18,541 nt of DNA from Gammaproteobacteria bacterium (GCA_003514305.1 DORE01000137.1:1-18541), one strand, 5' to 3'; counted from the first letter of the stretch, positions 1-7,695 are shown. Notes: generated by a model from the sequence alone, not told the origin. Numbers and translations: made by a program.

Positions 1-566
1 GGTGAAATTAGTTTGACGCAAGGGCCAGTGCAGCGGTCGATCTGGTACTGCAAGCACGGCCTTGAACGGTTTTTAAAGTAGCTGTCATTGCATTGTCTGA
101 CCCTGAAAACTTTCTGTAGGACCTGCAAGGTCTCCCTCGTGGCGTTCGCACTGGGGTAGGGACCGAAAAACCGCCCTTTTCGTCTCCGACTTCCTCGGTA
201 AAAACTGAGCCTTGGAAATTCACTGTCATCAGAAAGCAAGATATAAGGGTAGGACTTGTCATCCCTTAGTTGAATATTATAAGGCGGCTTCAAGGATTTA
301 ATCAGATTTTGTTCGAGAAGCAAGGCTTCAGTTTCGCCCCTAGTAACTGTAACCCTAATATCGTGAATCTTATTCACCATCGCCAGTGTTTTAGTCGTCA
401 GTCCAGAAGACCTGAAATAACTGCTCACCCGGCTTTTCAATTTCCTAGCCTTACCGACGTATAAAACTTCCCCCGCGTTGTCAATCATCTGATAAACCCC
501 GGGCCTTGATGTTAAGTTTGCAAGGAAGCTTTTATGATCGAAAGATTTTGTAGCAGTGTTATGCAT
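1..566 (-). CDS. uvrC: UvrABC system protein C, N-terminal part (cut by window edge)
   Basis: UvrC makes both incisions around a lesion bound by UvrAB in nucleotide excision repair. The 188 residues seen carry the GIY-YIG nuclease domain: GVYQM (about 23-27), LYVGKAR (35-41), then ETEALLLEQNLIK with the likely metal-binding Glu85. Cysteines 159, 171, 179 and 183 are spaced 12, 8 and 4 residues apart, matching the four cysteines reported to bind an iron-sulphur cluster in E. coli UvrC. The ATG at 566 gives MHNTATKSFD and a normal N-terminus. In-frame GTG codons lie up to 27 bases further upstream, and neither choice has a strong Shine-Dalgarno. The gene follows murB after 132 bases on the same strand with no terminator seen. 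In many gammaproteobacteria uvrC instead lies beside gacA/uvrY, so this neighbourhood is less usual. The C-terminal nuclease and HhH domains are outside the window. Confidence 0.95.
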   Translation of the reverse strand, partial: MHNTATKSFDHKSFLANLTSRPGVYQMIDNAGEVLYVGKARKLKSRVSSYFRSSGLTTKTLAMVNKIHDIRVTVTRGETEALLLEQNLIKSLKPPYNIQLRDDKSYPYILLSDDSEFPRLSFYRGSRRRKGRFFGPYPSANATRETLQVLQKVFRVRQCNDSYFKNRSRPCLQYQIDRCTGPCVKLIS

Positions 567-698
567 GATGAGTGGATGATGAGGCACGTTCACAAAGAAG
601 ACAGAATTTAGGTTATCGCTGGAGACCTTAAGAGGCAGTGGTACATATTCGTGACTGCTTACAAGATAATTACACAACGACCAGTGTATCTCGGAAGA

Positions 699-1703
699 TC
701 AAAGTATCCTTACTTCTGGCTCAAGGACAATACCAAATTCGTCGAGTACACTCGCAACCATACGTTGGGCCAGGACAGAGATCTCTTTTCCTGTAGCCTT
801 AGCAGCATTGATCAAAACAAGTGCATGTGTTGCGGAGACCTCTGCTCCGCCATTTTTTCGCCCTTTCCACCCTAATTTGTCCAACAACCAAGCTGCCGGA
901 ATCTTTTTGATATTCGGGTCATCCGTATCGAACCATACAATATCCTGGTGTCGGATTTTTAACTCTTCCAGTAAAGTCACAGATATAAGGGGATTTTTAA
1001 AAAAACTTCCGGCATTACCTATAAGCTTCGGATTCGGCAACTTACGACGGCGGACGCGGCAAACAATCGAAAACAATCTCTGTGGTGTTTCTACCGGATC
1101 CTCATAGAATTCCTTGTCAAGTGAAGCGTAACTGAGGTTTGGCGCCCAATCCAATTGCAATTGTAGTGTCACTTCGCTAATCAAGAATTTGGCACCTTCG
1201 GGCTTCTTAAAAATACTGTCTCGATAGCCAAAGCAGCAATCGCTGGCATTGAGAACAAACGTCTTTCCTGTAGACATATCGAGGCCTTTAACATGCTTGA
1301 CAAATGACGCAAGCTCAACACCGTAGGCACCAATATTCTGAACGGGTGCGGCACCAACGGACCCTGGAATCAACGCTAAATTCTCCAACCCATGCAAACC
1401 AGCATTCATACAGGTCAAAACAAAATTGTGCCAGTTCTCTCCAGATGCCACACGAACGACACCTGACTCTTGATCAATTTGAACGCCTGTCAATGCAACT
1501 TTAATAATCAGACCAGGATAGTCCTTGGTGAACAGCACATTACTCCCCTCTCCAATCACGTATATCGGACTGCGTCTTTCTGACGCGTATTGCAACGCAA
1601 GTTGTAATTCTTCCAAGGATCTTACAGATGAGAAGTATTTTGACCTTGCTGATACGCCAAAACTATTGTGAGGCTGCAGGTTAAAATTTTCATGAATCAA
1701 CAT
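699..1703 (-). CDS. murB: UDP-N-acetylenolpyruvoylglucosamine reductase
   Basis: MurB is the cytoplasmic FAD enzyme that uses NADPH to reduce UDP-GlcNAc-enolpyruvate to UDP-MurNAc, the second committed step of peptidoglycan synthesis. At 334 residues it is close to E. coli MurB (342). Visible family motifs are GEGSNVLF (51-58, FAD binding), GLENLALIPG (105-114), QNIGAYGVE (122-130), GYRDSIF with catalytic Arg161, GNAGSFFKNP with the proton-donor Ser233, and LEPEVR near the C-terminus with the catalytic Glu. I chose the ATG at 1703 because an AGAGGAA ribosome-binding site sits just upstream. The frame could open at a TTG at 1733, but those ten extra residues are not family-like. It follows the phosphatase-like gene by 80 bases and is probably in the same transcript as kdsB and lpxK. 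Confidence 0.97.
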   Translation of the reverse strand: MLIHENFNLQPHNSFGVSARSKYFSSVRSLEELQLALQYASERRSPIYVIGEGSNVLFTKDYPGLIIKVALTGVQIDQESGVVRVASGENWHNFVLTCMNAGLHGLENLALIPGSVGAAPVQNIGAYGVELASFVKHVKGLDMSTGKTFVLNASDCCFGYRDSIFKKPEGAKFLISEVTLQLQLDWAPNLSYASLDKEFYEDPVETPQRLFSIVCRVRRRKLPNPKLIGNAGSFFKNPLISVTLLEELKIRHQDIVWFDTDDPNIKKIPAAWLLDKLGWKGRKNGGAEVSATHALVLINAAKATGKEISVLAQRMVASVLDEFGIVLEPEVRIL

Positions 1704-1783
1704 AGTTTCCTCTTGCCCTTCTCGATGAATCAAAAAATAACCTGACCGATAAACATCTCACAGAATTTTCTTGGCAAGCCCAA

Positions 1784-2212
1784 CTAGAACCAATAAGGCA
1801 CAATAAGGCGCTGCCTAATAGGATCCAGAACTTGTTTTAAAATTGAGTTATGTTTCCTCGCAAGCAACGCAAATTCATGCCTGAGTACAGATGGGAGCCA
1901 CTGATTTAGGTCAGGCAGGTTAGTTTTTTGAATCGCGATAATGTAATCGAAAGGGTCATAATCTGACTCAACGTTTTGGCACTCTCGCTGCGGGCCTAGA
2001 TCATACCTATTGACTAGTTCAGTGTCTGTGGCTAGAGCGCTAAGCGGTTTTGCCTCACAAAATATTTTCAAAGTGGTTGAATTTATCTCAACCCTATCGG
2101 CGAATTGGTTCTCGCCAATTAACTTGTCAATAACACCGTGACTTGTCGATGATTGAAAAATGTCTTTCAAACACACTAAAAGAACGTAGATTTTTTTTGA
2201 TCTGGCTAACAT
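1784..2212 (-). CDS. Degenerate low-molecular-weight protein tyrosine phosphatase-like protein (probable pseudoenzyme)
   Basis: The 142-residue product aligns by eye with LMW protein tyrosine phosphatases. VLLVCLKDIFQSS (10-22) corresponds to the catalytic P-loop VCxGNICRSP, EINSTT (42-47) to the DSAGT strand, RYDLGP (69-74) to the GYDL turn, and FDYIIAIQKTNLPDL (88-102) to FDYILAMDxxNLxDL. The nucleophile Cys14 remains, but the P-loop Gly, Asn, second Cys, Arg and Pro have become Lys, Asp, Phe, Gln20 and Ser. The phosphate-binding Arg of CX5R is therefore gone. The C-terminal DPYY general-acid loop is also missing; the protein ends in VPYWF. Catalysis looks unlikely. Position between kdsB and murB is the standard place for ptpA in Pseudomonas-like clusters, which supports the assignment. 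The ATG at 2212 is preferred; a TTG at 2221, directly after the kdsB stop, is possible. No good Shine-Dalgarno is seen. The reading frame is intact, so it may be a pseudoenzyme or a gene in early decay. Confidence 0.75.
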   Translation of the reverse strand: MLARSKKIYVLLVCLKDIFQSSTSHGVIDKLIGENQFADRVEINSTTLKIFCEAKPLSALATDTELVNRYDLGPQRECQNVESDYDPFDYIIAIQKTNLPDLNQWLPSVLRHEFALLARKHNSILKQVLDPIRQRLIVPYWF

Positions 2213-2221
2213 TAGATTCAA

Positions 2222-2956
2222 CTATGTTTCGGAGAATAGTCGACGTATCAATTCAAGATCTTCATATGTGTCCACGCCAGCGGGCATTGGCTCTTCCCAT
2301 TTATCGACATGAACCTTCACCCCATTTTCAAGGGCACGAAGCTGTTCAAGACTTTCTGATGCCTCCAACGCTGAAATTGGCCATCCAACAAATTGACTGA
2401 GAGTCTCAACACGATAAGCATAGATGCCAATGTGCCTGTATCGGTCAGGGCATTTGCCGCCCTTGGAAAAAGGAATGCAAGATCGGCTAAAGTAATGTGC
2501 AAAGCCATCGCGATCAAAGACAACTTTGACAGCATTCGGATCAACGTGTTCTTGTTCACGAGCGATCTTCTCGCATAGCGTTGCAATGCCAGCTACTGGA
2601 TTGGCCTGTAAATTATCAGCAACCAAATTGATTGCTTCAGGGGGAATCAGTGGTTCATCGCCCTGAACGTTGACCACGACAGTTCCGGATTCCCATCTGC
2701 TTTGTTGCGCGACCTCATAGGCGCGCTCGGTTCCAGAGCGATGCGTTTCTGAAGTCATCGTACAATCAGCGCCAAAATTTGTGGCCACTTCAGCAACTCG
2801 CGAATCATCAGTGGCAATTATCACTTGATCCGCCGAGCTGCTGCAGGCTTGTTCCCAGGTGCGCTGTAGCATGGGTTTGCCTTGAATTTCTAGCAAAGGT
2901 TTACCCGGCAGGCGTTCAGAGGCATAGCGCGCAGGAATAACTACTTTAAAGCTCAC
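2222..2956 (-). CDS. kdsB: 3-deoxy-manno-octulosonate cytidylyltransferase (CMP-Kdo synthetase)
   Basis: KdsB activates Kdo with CTP to CMP-Kdo in the cytoplasm, providing the donor for the first sugars of the lipopolysaccharide inner core. The 244-residue protein matches the family length (E. coli 248). It shows the nucleotide-binding start VVIPARYASERLPGKPL (5-21), the HRSGTERAYE segment (72-81), VQGDEPLIP (97-105), DPNAVKVVFD and the HIGIYAYR segment typical of the family. The start is a GTG whose bases overlap the stop of the upstream UPF0434 gene (GTGA), indicating translational coupling. A GGAG ribosome-binding site lies just upstream, inside that gene. The next gene downstream begins within about ten bases. 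Confidence 0.97.
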   Translation of the reverse strand: MSFKVVIPARYASERLPGKPLLEIQGKPMLQRTWEQACSSSADQVIIATDDSRVAEVATNFGADCTMTSETHRSGTERAYEVAQQSRWESGTVVVNVQGDEPLIPPEAINLVADNLQANPVAGIATLCEKIAREQEHVDPNAVKVVFDRDGFAHYFSRSCIPFSKGGKCPDRYRHIGIYAYRVETLSQFVGWPISALEASESLEQLRALENGVKVHVDKWEEPMPAGVDTYEDLELIRRLFSET

Positions 2957-3144
2957 TGAAGTCTCTCCAGTTCATCGTCGCTCAACACTCTGGCTTCAGC
3001 CGTCAACATGACTGGAACACCCTCCCGAACTGGGTAAGCGAGCTTATCGACGAGACAAACCAACTCTTCGGCGCCCCGATAGTAATGCAACTCGCCTTTA
3101 CAGATCGGGCAAGCCAGGATTTCTAGCAGTTTCTTGTCCAGCAT
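2953..3144 (-). CDS. ycaR: UPF0434/Trm112-like small zinc-ribbon protein (YcaR family)
   Basis: This 63-residue protein begins MLDKKLLEILACPICKG and contains the CPxC pair (12-15), a third cysteine at about residue 30, and the PVREGVPVMLTAEAR segment (38-52) that defines the UPF0434/Trm112 family. Eukaryotic Trm112 activates methyltransferases. The role of the bacterial YcaR group is not firmly established, so I do not assign a function. In E. coli and Pseudomonas the gene sits between lpxK and kdsB, exactly as here. Its stop overlaps the kdsB start by four bases, and the gap from lpxK is 42 bases. An AGAGA stretch before the ATG may serve as ribosome-binding site. Confidence 0.93.
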   Translation of the reverse strand: MLDKKLLEILACPICKGELHYYRGAEELVCLVDKLAYPVREGVPVMLTAEARVLSDDELERLQ

Positions 3145-3186
3145 AGACGTCTCTTATGTTTTTGATATTAGCGAAGATGGCCCTGA

Positions 3187-4209
3187 TTAAGGGTCGACAA
3201 ATTGAAGAACGTGCTTACTCACGTGGCACAAAAGCTTTGGGTCAACTTCTACTTTGACGTCAAGACACCAAAATCTCGAATCAGCAAAAGCCTCACATTT
3301 TATTCCATCCTTCTTTGTCATGACGATGGGATTACCATCCGCAAATGCTGCGCCCTGGAAATCTTCCATCTTATATCGATAATGATCTGGATAGCTGTGT
3401 GCTTTTATTTGATAAGGCAATTCATTGAACAGCTTGAAGAAACGATTCGGATTACCCAATGCCGCCACTGCATCAATTGTCGTGCCAATCTTGAAGGGAG
3501 CTCCACTCAGAGGCCTGCGTTCTCCGGTTGATATATTAACAAGGGCAACAGGGTCAATCCTTAAATTGTAACTCTGAGAAAACAAAGGGTGATCTTTATC
3601 CGCGTCGCCATTCAGCACCACTGCATCCACCTGTTGCAGTCGAGAAATCGGCTCTCGAAGTGGTCCGGCAGGTAAGCAAAGCTCATTGCCAAATAATCTC
3701 AGTGGATCCACAACGCAAATTTCATAGGACCGAGGTAGTCCATAATGCTGCAGTCCATCATCACTGAGCACTACATCTGCATCTGTGTGGCGCCTAACAT
3801 ATCTCAGTGCCGCTGCACGATCAGGGTCAATAACTACCGGACATTCAGTGTGGCGGTAGATCAGAGAAGGCTCATCGCCAGCTTCAATTACCGGTACGGA
3901 TTCATCTATCAAGAGCGGGTAATGCGGCGCCTTACTTTTATAGCCCCTGCTGATAATAGCAGGCACAAATCCTTCGTTATTTAGATGGCGAGCGAGAGCG
4001 ATAACAAGAGGTGTTTTCCCTGTTCCACCTGTTGTGATATTCCCGACAACAATGACAGGACAGGCTAAATCCTTATGTTGACCAAGCTTTGGATATTTGC
4101 GCAAAGCCCGCAATCGCCTTAATGCGATAAATCGAACAAGTAGCGAGAACGGAAGTAACAACCACAGCCAGAACGATTTTCGATGCCATGCCTTACTCAT
4201 AAAGTTCAT
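3187..4209 (-). CDS. lpxK: Tetraacyldisaccharide 4'-kinase
   Basis: LpxK phosphorylates the 4' position of tetraacyldisaccharide 1-phosphate on the inner face of the inner membrane, producing lipid IVA in the Raetz pathway. The 340 residues start with a hydrophobic membrane-associating helix (about 12-30). The Walker A loop GNITTGGTGKT (56-66), GDEP (111-114) and VVLSDDGLQHYGL (146-158, containing the conserved DDGLQ) follow, all hallmarks of the family. A later PDHYRY motif also fits. The start at 4209 lies six bases after the msbA stop; a second Met three codons in is an alternative. The msbA-lpxK order is the classical one and couples lipid A synthesis to its flipping. Confidence 0.97.
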   Translation of the reverse strand: MNFMSKAWHRKSFWLWLLLPFSLLVRFIALRRLRALRKYPKLGQHKDLACPVIVVGNITTGGTGKTPLVIALARHLNNEGFVPAIISRGYKSKAPHYPLLIDESVPVIEAGDEPSLIYRHTECPVVIDPDRAAALRYVRRHTDADVVLSDDGLQHYGLPRSYEICVVDPLRLFGNELCLPAGPLREPISRLQQVDAVVLNGDADKDHPLFSQSYNLRIDPVALVNISTGERRPLSGAPFKIGTTIDAVAALGNPNRFFKLFNELPYQIKAHSYPDHYRYKMEDFQGAAFADGNPIVMTKKDGIKCEAFADSRFWCLDVKVEVDPKLLCHVSKHVLQFVDP

Positions 4210-4215
4210 CGTGAC

Positions 4216-5979
4216 TTACTTTTCTTGATTTGAAGATTGTATCTCGTGCATTCGAGCATAATGCCCTGACCTCGACAAAAGTTCCGTGTGTGTACCAGAT
4301 TCAACAACTCTGCCGTGCTCCATAACCATTATTACATCTGCGCGTTCGACCGTTGACAGGCGGTGTGCAATGATAAAGGTTGTTCGGTTCTTAATCAGTT
4401 TTTGTAGCGCGAGATGAATAAACTTTTCAGATTCGGCATCGAGCGCAGAAGTAGCTTCGTCTAGAATCAGGACAGGTGCATTCTTCAAAAGCGCTCGGGC
4501 GATCGCGAGTCGTTGGCGCTGTCCTCCCGATAAAAGAGATGCATCGTCTCCCACTTGAGCATCTAAACCACTTTCAAGTTTAGAAATAAATTCCATTGCG
4601 TGTGCGGCCCCTGCAGCGTCCTTGATTGCATCTAGTGAGTAGTGGGGATTACCGTAAGCGATATTCTCTGCAATCGTGCCGTCAAACAGGACAACCTGTT
4701 GAGTAACTAATGATATTTGCCCCCTGAGATTGCTGAGTTCATATTCATCAACCTCAATACCATCAAGTAGAATTGAGCCTCGATTGTGCTGATAAAAGCG
4801 CGGGATAAGATTTACCAGACTAGATTTGCCGCTGCCAGATTTACCAACCAGCGCCACAGTTTGCCCAGGTTCTACTTTGACGCTGACTCCTTTCAAGGCA
4901 AAAGAGGACTCGTTATAGGAGAACCAGACGTCTTTAAATTCGACACTGCCATCGATTCGACGCACTGCATGTTGTCCTCTGTTAGGCTCAGAAGGTTCAT
5001 CAAGCAAATCGAAAATACTAGCTGAAGCCGCGATACCTCTTTGGATGACCGCGTTAATTTGCGTTAATTGGCGGATCGGTTTTGCCAGTAGTCCCGCGGC
5101 GCTCAGAAAGATGACAAATTCGCCAGGACTCCTGCCCGCAAAAAACTCTGGTGACATCGCAAGCCAAACCAGGAACGCCAGCCCCATCGCCACAATCATC
5201 TGCACAATTGGCGTGCTGGTATTGCGCGTCAATTCCAGCTTCATATTCTGATGCCTGTTTCGCTCACTCGTTGAGGTAAGCTTATCGTTCACCATCTTTT
5301 CGGCATTGAATGTCCTGATGACCTTATGACCTTTAATGGTTTCACTGGCTATCTGAGTGACTTCTCCCATTGAATCCTGCATTTGCGAGCTATATCGCCG
5401 AAAATACCCTGACGCAAGAGACACAATTCCCCCAACCAAGGGTGAAATGATTAAAAAGGTGAGCGTTAATTGCCAGTCAATCAAAAATAGCTGAGCAAGA
5501 TAGAAAATGACCGTTAGCCCCTCTCTAAATGCTACGGTAATTGCTTCACTTGCGGCGCCCGCAATTTGCTGAACGTCATAGGTTACTTTGGAAACCAAGC
5601 GCCCGCCTGCTTGGCGATCAAAAAACGAGGCAGGGAGCCCCACGAGCTTTTTGCCCAACTCGCAGCGCAGTCTGTGCATGACATGCTGTGCTAAGTAGGC
5701 CATCGAGTAGCCGCCAAGAAATGAGCCTATGCCGCGTCCAAAAGCGATAGCTAAACATATGATGGGGCTCAAGATCCTAGCCTGCTCATAATTTTCAGAG
5801 CTTATAGAATCCAGCGTCCAGCCAAGCCACTGGGTGGCGGCAGGCCCAGAGGCAGCGAAAATGACAAAGCCAAGTAAGCCTGTGATCATCACAGCTTTGT
5901 TACCGATGACGTAGGTTAACAACCGTCGGTAGAGCACCCACCCGCGCCTCAAAGATGATCTATCTGGCTGCGCCGCCAT
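4216..5979 (-). CDS. msbA: Lipid A export ATP-binding/permease protein MsbA
   Basis: MsbA is the homodimeric ABC exporter that flips core-lipid A from the inner to the outer leaflet of the inner membrane. The 587-residue half-transporter (E. coli 582) has an N-terminal transmembrane domain with several hydrophobic helices (about 30-330). Its nucleotide-binding domain shows Walker A GKSGSGKSS (379-387), a Q-loop in LVTQQVVLF, signature LSGGQRQR (483-490), Walker B VLILDEA (503-509) and the switch His539 in IIAHRLSTV. The start ATG overlaps the exbD stop by one base (TAATG), so it is likely translated by coupling. It could in principle be a related lipid exporter, but lpxK immediately downstream makes MsbA by far the best call. 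Confidence 0.96.
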   Translation of the reverse strand: MAAQPDRSSLRRGWVLYRRLLTYVIGNKAVMITGLLGFVIFAASGPAATQWLGWTLDSISSENYEQARILSPIICLAIAFGRGIGSFLGGYSMAYLAQHVMHRLRCELGKKLVGLPASFFDRQAGGRLVSKVTYDVQQIAGAASEAITVAFREGLTVIFYLAQLFLIDWQLTLTFLIISPLVGGIVSLASGYFRRYSSQMQDSMGEVTQIASETIKGHKVIRTFNAEKMVNDKLTSTSERNRHQNMKLELTRNTSTPIVQMIVAMGLAFLVWLAMSPEFFAGRSPGEFVIFLSAAGLLAKPIRQLTQINAVIQRGIAASASIFDLLDEPSEPNRGQHAVRRIDGSVEFKDVWFSYNESSFALKGVSVKVEPGQTVALVGKSGSGKSSLVNLIPRFYQHNRGSILLDGIEVDEYELSNLRGQISLVTQQVVLFDGTIAENIAYGNPHYSLDAIKDAAGAAHAMEFISKLESGLDAQVGDDASLLSGGQRQRLAIARALLKNAPVLILDEATSALDAESEKFIHLALQKLIKNRTTFIIAHRLSTVERADVIMVMEHGRVVESGTHTELLSRSGHYARMHEIQSSNQEK

Positions 5980-6419
5980 TAATAGCCTGCGTCCTGTGCT
6001 GCGGATTGTTCTGAATGCTGCGTCGCGATGCTCAGTCTTTCAAAACCTGCTTGACCGATAGCGTCCATTGCAGATACCACTGATTGGTGTGTTGCTTCTG
6101 AATCAGCGACGATGATAACTGGCAAATTGAGATTTCCCTCAGATTCAAGCTCAAGACCTCGCATCAAAGTCTCGACTCTCCCGTTAACAAGAATTTGACC
6201 GTTAAGGGAGAATAGGCCATCACGGGATATCACTATCTCAAGCTGTTCTGTATCATTTGCTATGGTTTCTGCTCCTGCTTTAGGCAGGTTTACCTGCAGT
6301 AGAGCCTCCCTGTTAAACGTCGTGGTGACCATAAAAAAAATAAGTAGAAGAAACACCACGTCGATGAGAGGCGTGAGGTTGATCGAAGGCTCTTCTTTTA
6401 TATGTCGCTTAAATTTCAT
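5979..6419 (-). CDS. exbD: ExbD/TolR-family biopolymer transport protein
   Basis: ExbD-type proteins pair with ExbB in the inner membrane to form a proton-driven motor that energises a TonB- or Tol-like partner. The 146-residue protein has a short cytoplasmic N-terminus, then one transmembrane helix (about 18-34) in NLTPLIDVVFLLLIFFMVTT. This contains Asp20, which corresponds to the essential proton-carrying Asp of the family. The remainder is a periplasmic domain. It follows exbB by 29 bases; no clear Shine-Dalgarno is seen in that gap. Its stop overlaps the msbA start. The same exbB-exbD pair beside lpxK is known in Pseudomonas. No tonB lies in the window, so its partner is unknown. Confidence 0.93.
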   Translation of the reverse strand: MKFKRHIKEEPSINLTPLIDVVFLLLIFFMVTTTFNREALLQVNLPKAGAETIANDTEQLEIVISRDGLFSLNGQILVNGRVETLMRGLELESEGNLNLPVIIVADSEATHQSVVSAMDAIGQAGFERLSIATQHSEQSAAQDAGY

Positions 6420-6448
6420 GGGGCCCGGCTACAGCGCAGTGACGCCGA

Positions 6449-7069
6449 TCACTTTATCTCCACTTGTCGTTCACTTTGTAAAGCATCAACCAATTTACTC
6501 GATTCCTGCTCGAGATTAAGGACTAAGGAATCGACCCTACGCATAAAAAATCGGTGGAAGACAAATGTGGGAATTGCGACGGTTAGACCAGCTGCTGTTG
6601 TTATTAGCGCCTCAGAGATACCTCCGGCAAGCGCATTTGCGTTACCTGTGCCTTGGAGCATTATTTCGCTGAACACCCTGATCATTCCGACCACAGTTCC
6701 AAGTAGGCCCAAAAGCGGAGTCACTGCCGCGAGCGTTCCCAAAGTATTCAAATAGCGTTCCAACTCGTGTATTACTTGTGAGGATGCCTGCTCGATGCTT
6801 TCAACCATCGCCGAGCGCCCATACTTCGAGTTAAGCAACCCTGTAGCAAGAATTTGGCCCAGCGGCGATGACGTGCGTAATTGCTTCATCTTGTTTGAGT
6901 CCAACTGATCGTTCTTCAGCCAAGTCCAAACCTGAGCTAGAATGTTCTGCGGGGCGATCTTGGCGACATTGAGTGTCCACAGTCGTTCAATTATGATTGC
7001 AATCGCGACAATTGAACACAGGATTATAGGCAGCATTAGCCAACCGCCAGCTTGAACTATTTCCAGCAC
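6449..7069 (-). CDS. exbB: MotA/TolQ/ExbB proton channel family protein
   Basis: The 206-residue protein is the multi-helix subunit of an ExbBD motor. A first transmembrane helix lies at about 7-28 (GGWLMLPIILCSIVAIAII). Then comes a cytoplasmic segment, and two further helices around 110-137 and 150-172, including the family-typical LNTLGTLAAVTPLLGLLGTV and EALITTAAGLTVAIP. The latter hold the conserved Thr and Pro residues of the channel. The start is a GTG at 7069 preceded by a strong GGAGGA ribosome-binding site, which decides the start. The gene heads the tightly spaced exbB-exbD-msbA-lpxK block. It may have its own promoter, since 626 bases without a clear gene separate it from lolE, but I did not find a convincing one. 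Confidence 0.94.
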   Translation of the reverse strand: MLEIVQAGGWLMLPIILCSIVAIAIIIERLWTLNVAKIAPQNILAQVWTWLKNDQLDSNKMKQLRTSSPLGQILATGLLNSKYGRSAMVESIEQASSQVIHELERYLNTLGTLAAVTPLLGLLGTVVGMIRVFSEIMLQGTGNANALAGGISEALITTAAGLTVAIPTFVFHRFFMRRVDSLVLNLEQESSKLVDALQSERQVEIK

Positions 7070-7230
7070 GTATTATCCTCCGGCTTCGCAAAGTTTAGCA
7101 CAGCGGACGCATGAGAGATCATTGCATTACCATACAGGATATCGGCACAAAATGTGATTGCCTGACCATGACCGATGATGAAGATTGTTACAGCGGTACA
7201 TAGTCGGCAAGAGTTTGCCTGGATCTGCAG

Positions 7231-7464
7231 TCAACTAATCAAGCTGCTTGTCAGCAAGCGGAATCTCCAATGCTGTCGATTCAAGCGTTCATGTAGCTCC
7301 ATCTCGTTATTAGGCTCTTTAATCCTATTTTTCTTTCCGCTATCAAAACCCACATATTTTGCATCTGCTATTTTGAGAGTTGAATAGAACTCAAACCAGT
7401 CATCGTCGTTTTGAGCACGCTTCCATTTCAATTTTCTGAACGTTAAATATTCTGGGGGTCGCAT
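7231..7464 (-). CDS. Hypothetical small protein or gene fragment
   Basis: The frame encodes 77 residues starting MRPPEYLTFRKLKWKR and ending TSSLIS. It is rich in charged residues with a DDDWFEFY patch and no predicted membrane segment. I do not recognise the family. Its start lies inside a second frame (7400-7555) that has the better ribosome-binding site and is offset by one base. The two could be halves of one roughly 108-residue gene split by a frameshift near the AAAA run at about 7409-7412. It could equally be a chance frame. Being on the same strand as its neighbours and of non-repetitive composition is weak support. Confidence 0.3.
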   Translation of the reverse strand: MRPPEYLTFRKLKWKRAQNDDDWFEFYSTLKIADAKYVGFDSGKKNRIKEPNNEMELHERLNRQHWRFRLLTSSLIS

Positions 7465-7555
7465 CAACTTCTATCCCATCGGCAGTGAGAATTAGTTTAT
7501 CGGAGCTTTCATCACACTTACTCCGGAGTGGCGAGCCTAGCATTTCACTTGTCAT
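7400..7555 (-). CDS. Hypothetical 51-residue peptide, possible 5' half of a frameshifted gene
   Basis: The frame begins MTSEMLGSPLRSKCDESSDK and ends EACSKRR. An AGGAA sequence lies nine bases before the ATG, a reasonable ribosome-binding site. LILTADGIEVDATPRIF in the middle looks like ordinary soluble protein. It ends where the 7231-7464 frame is already open in another phase, so a single base change could join them. I recognise no family and assign no function. Confidence 0.27.
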   Translation of the reverse strand: MTSEMLGSPLRSKCDESSDKLILTADGIEVDATPRIFNVQKIEMEACSKRR

Positions 7556-7632
7556 GATAATTGTTCCTAGGTTACTTCAAATCGAGCACCAAAATGTTAC
7601 TGAACTCAAAACATAAGCGAGCTGCAGCCAGG

Positions 7633-7644
7633 CTTGAATTCAAG
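7633..7644. repeat. Perfect 12-bp palindrome CTTGAATTCAAG
   Basis: The sequence CTTGAATTCAAG is its own reverse complement. It lies 51 bases beyond the lolE stop and about 80 bases before the ATG at 7555 on the minus strand. It has no U-run, so it is not a terminator. It might be an operator half-pair, or chance. Confidence 0.4.
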
Positions 7645-7695
7645 GTCAAATGAATAGGCTTAGATGGGGATTACATCACGGTGTAGTTTTGGAAA

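Larger units (their letters stand above)
7070..7695. other. Gene-poor stretch in the position normally held by comEC
   Basis: Between lolE and exbB there are 626 bases with no recognisable gene. Related gammaproteobacteria such as Pseudomonas carry comEC (DNA uptake channel), and often a DUF2062 gene, between lolCDE and exbB. I see no ComEC transmembrane or metallo-beta-lactamase motif here. The stretch does contain two short overlapping minus-strand frames with coding-like composition (7400-7555 and 7231-7464) and a perfect 12-bp palindrome at 7633-7644. That comEC has been lost from this locus is inference from known gene order. Confidence 0.6.

Noticed and set aside
8..262. 84-codon minus-strand frame
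   Set aside because: It overlaps the uvrC reading frame, which has clear GIY-YIG and cysteine motifs in another phase.
7241..7260. GCTTG-TCAG-CAAGC hairpin
   Set aside because: Only five pairs and no U-run on either strand; too weak to call a terminator.
7175..7387. 70-codon plus-strand frame in the comEC slot
   Set aside because: It is antisense to the more coding-like minus frame, lacks a ribosome-binding site and resembles nothing known.
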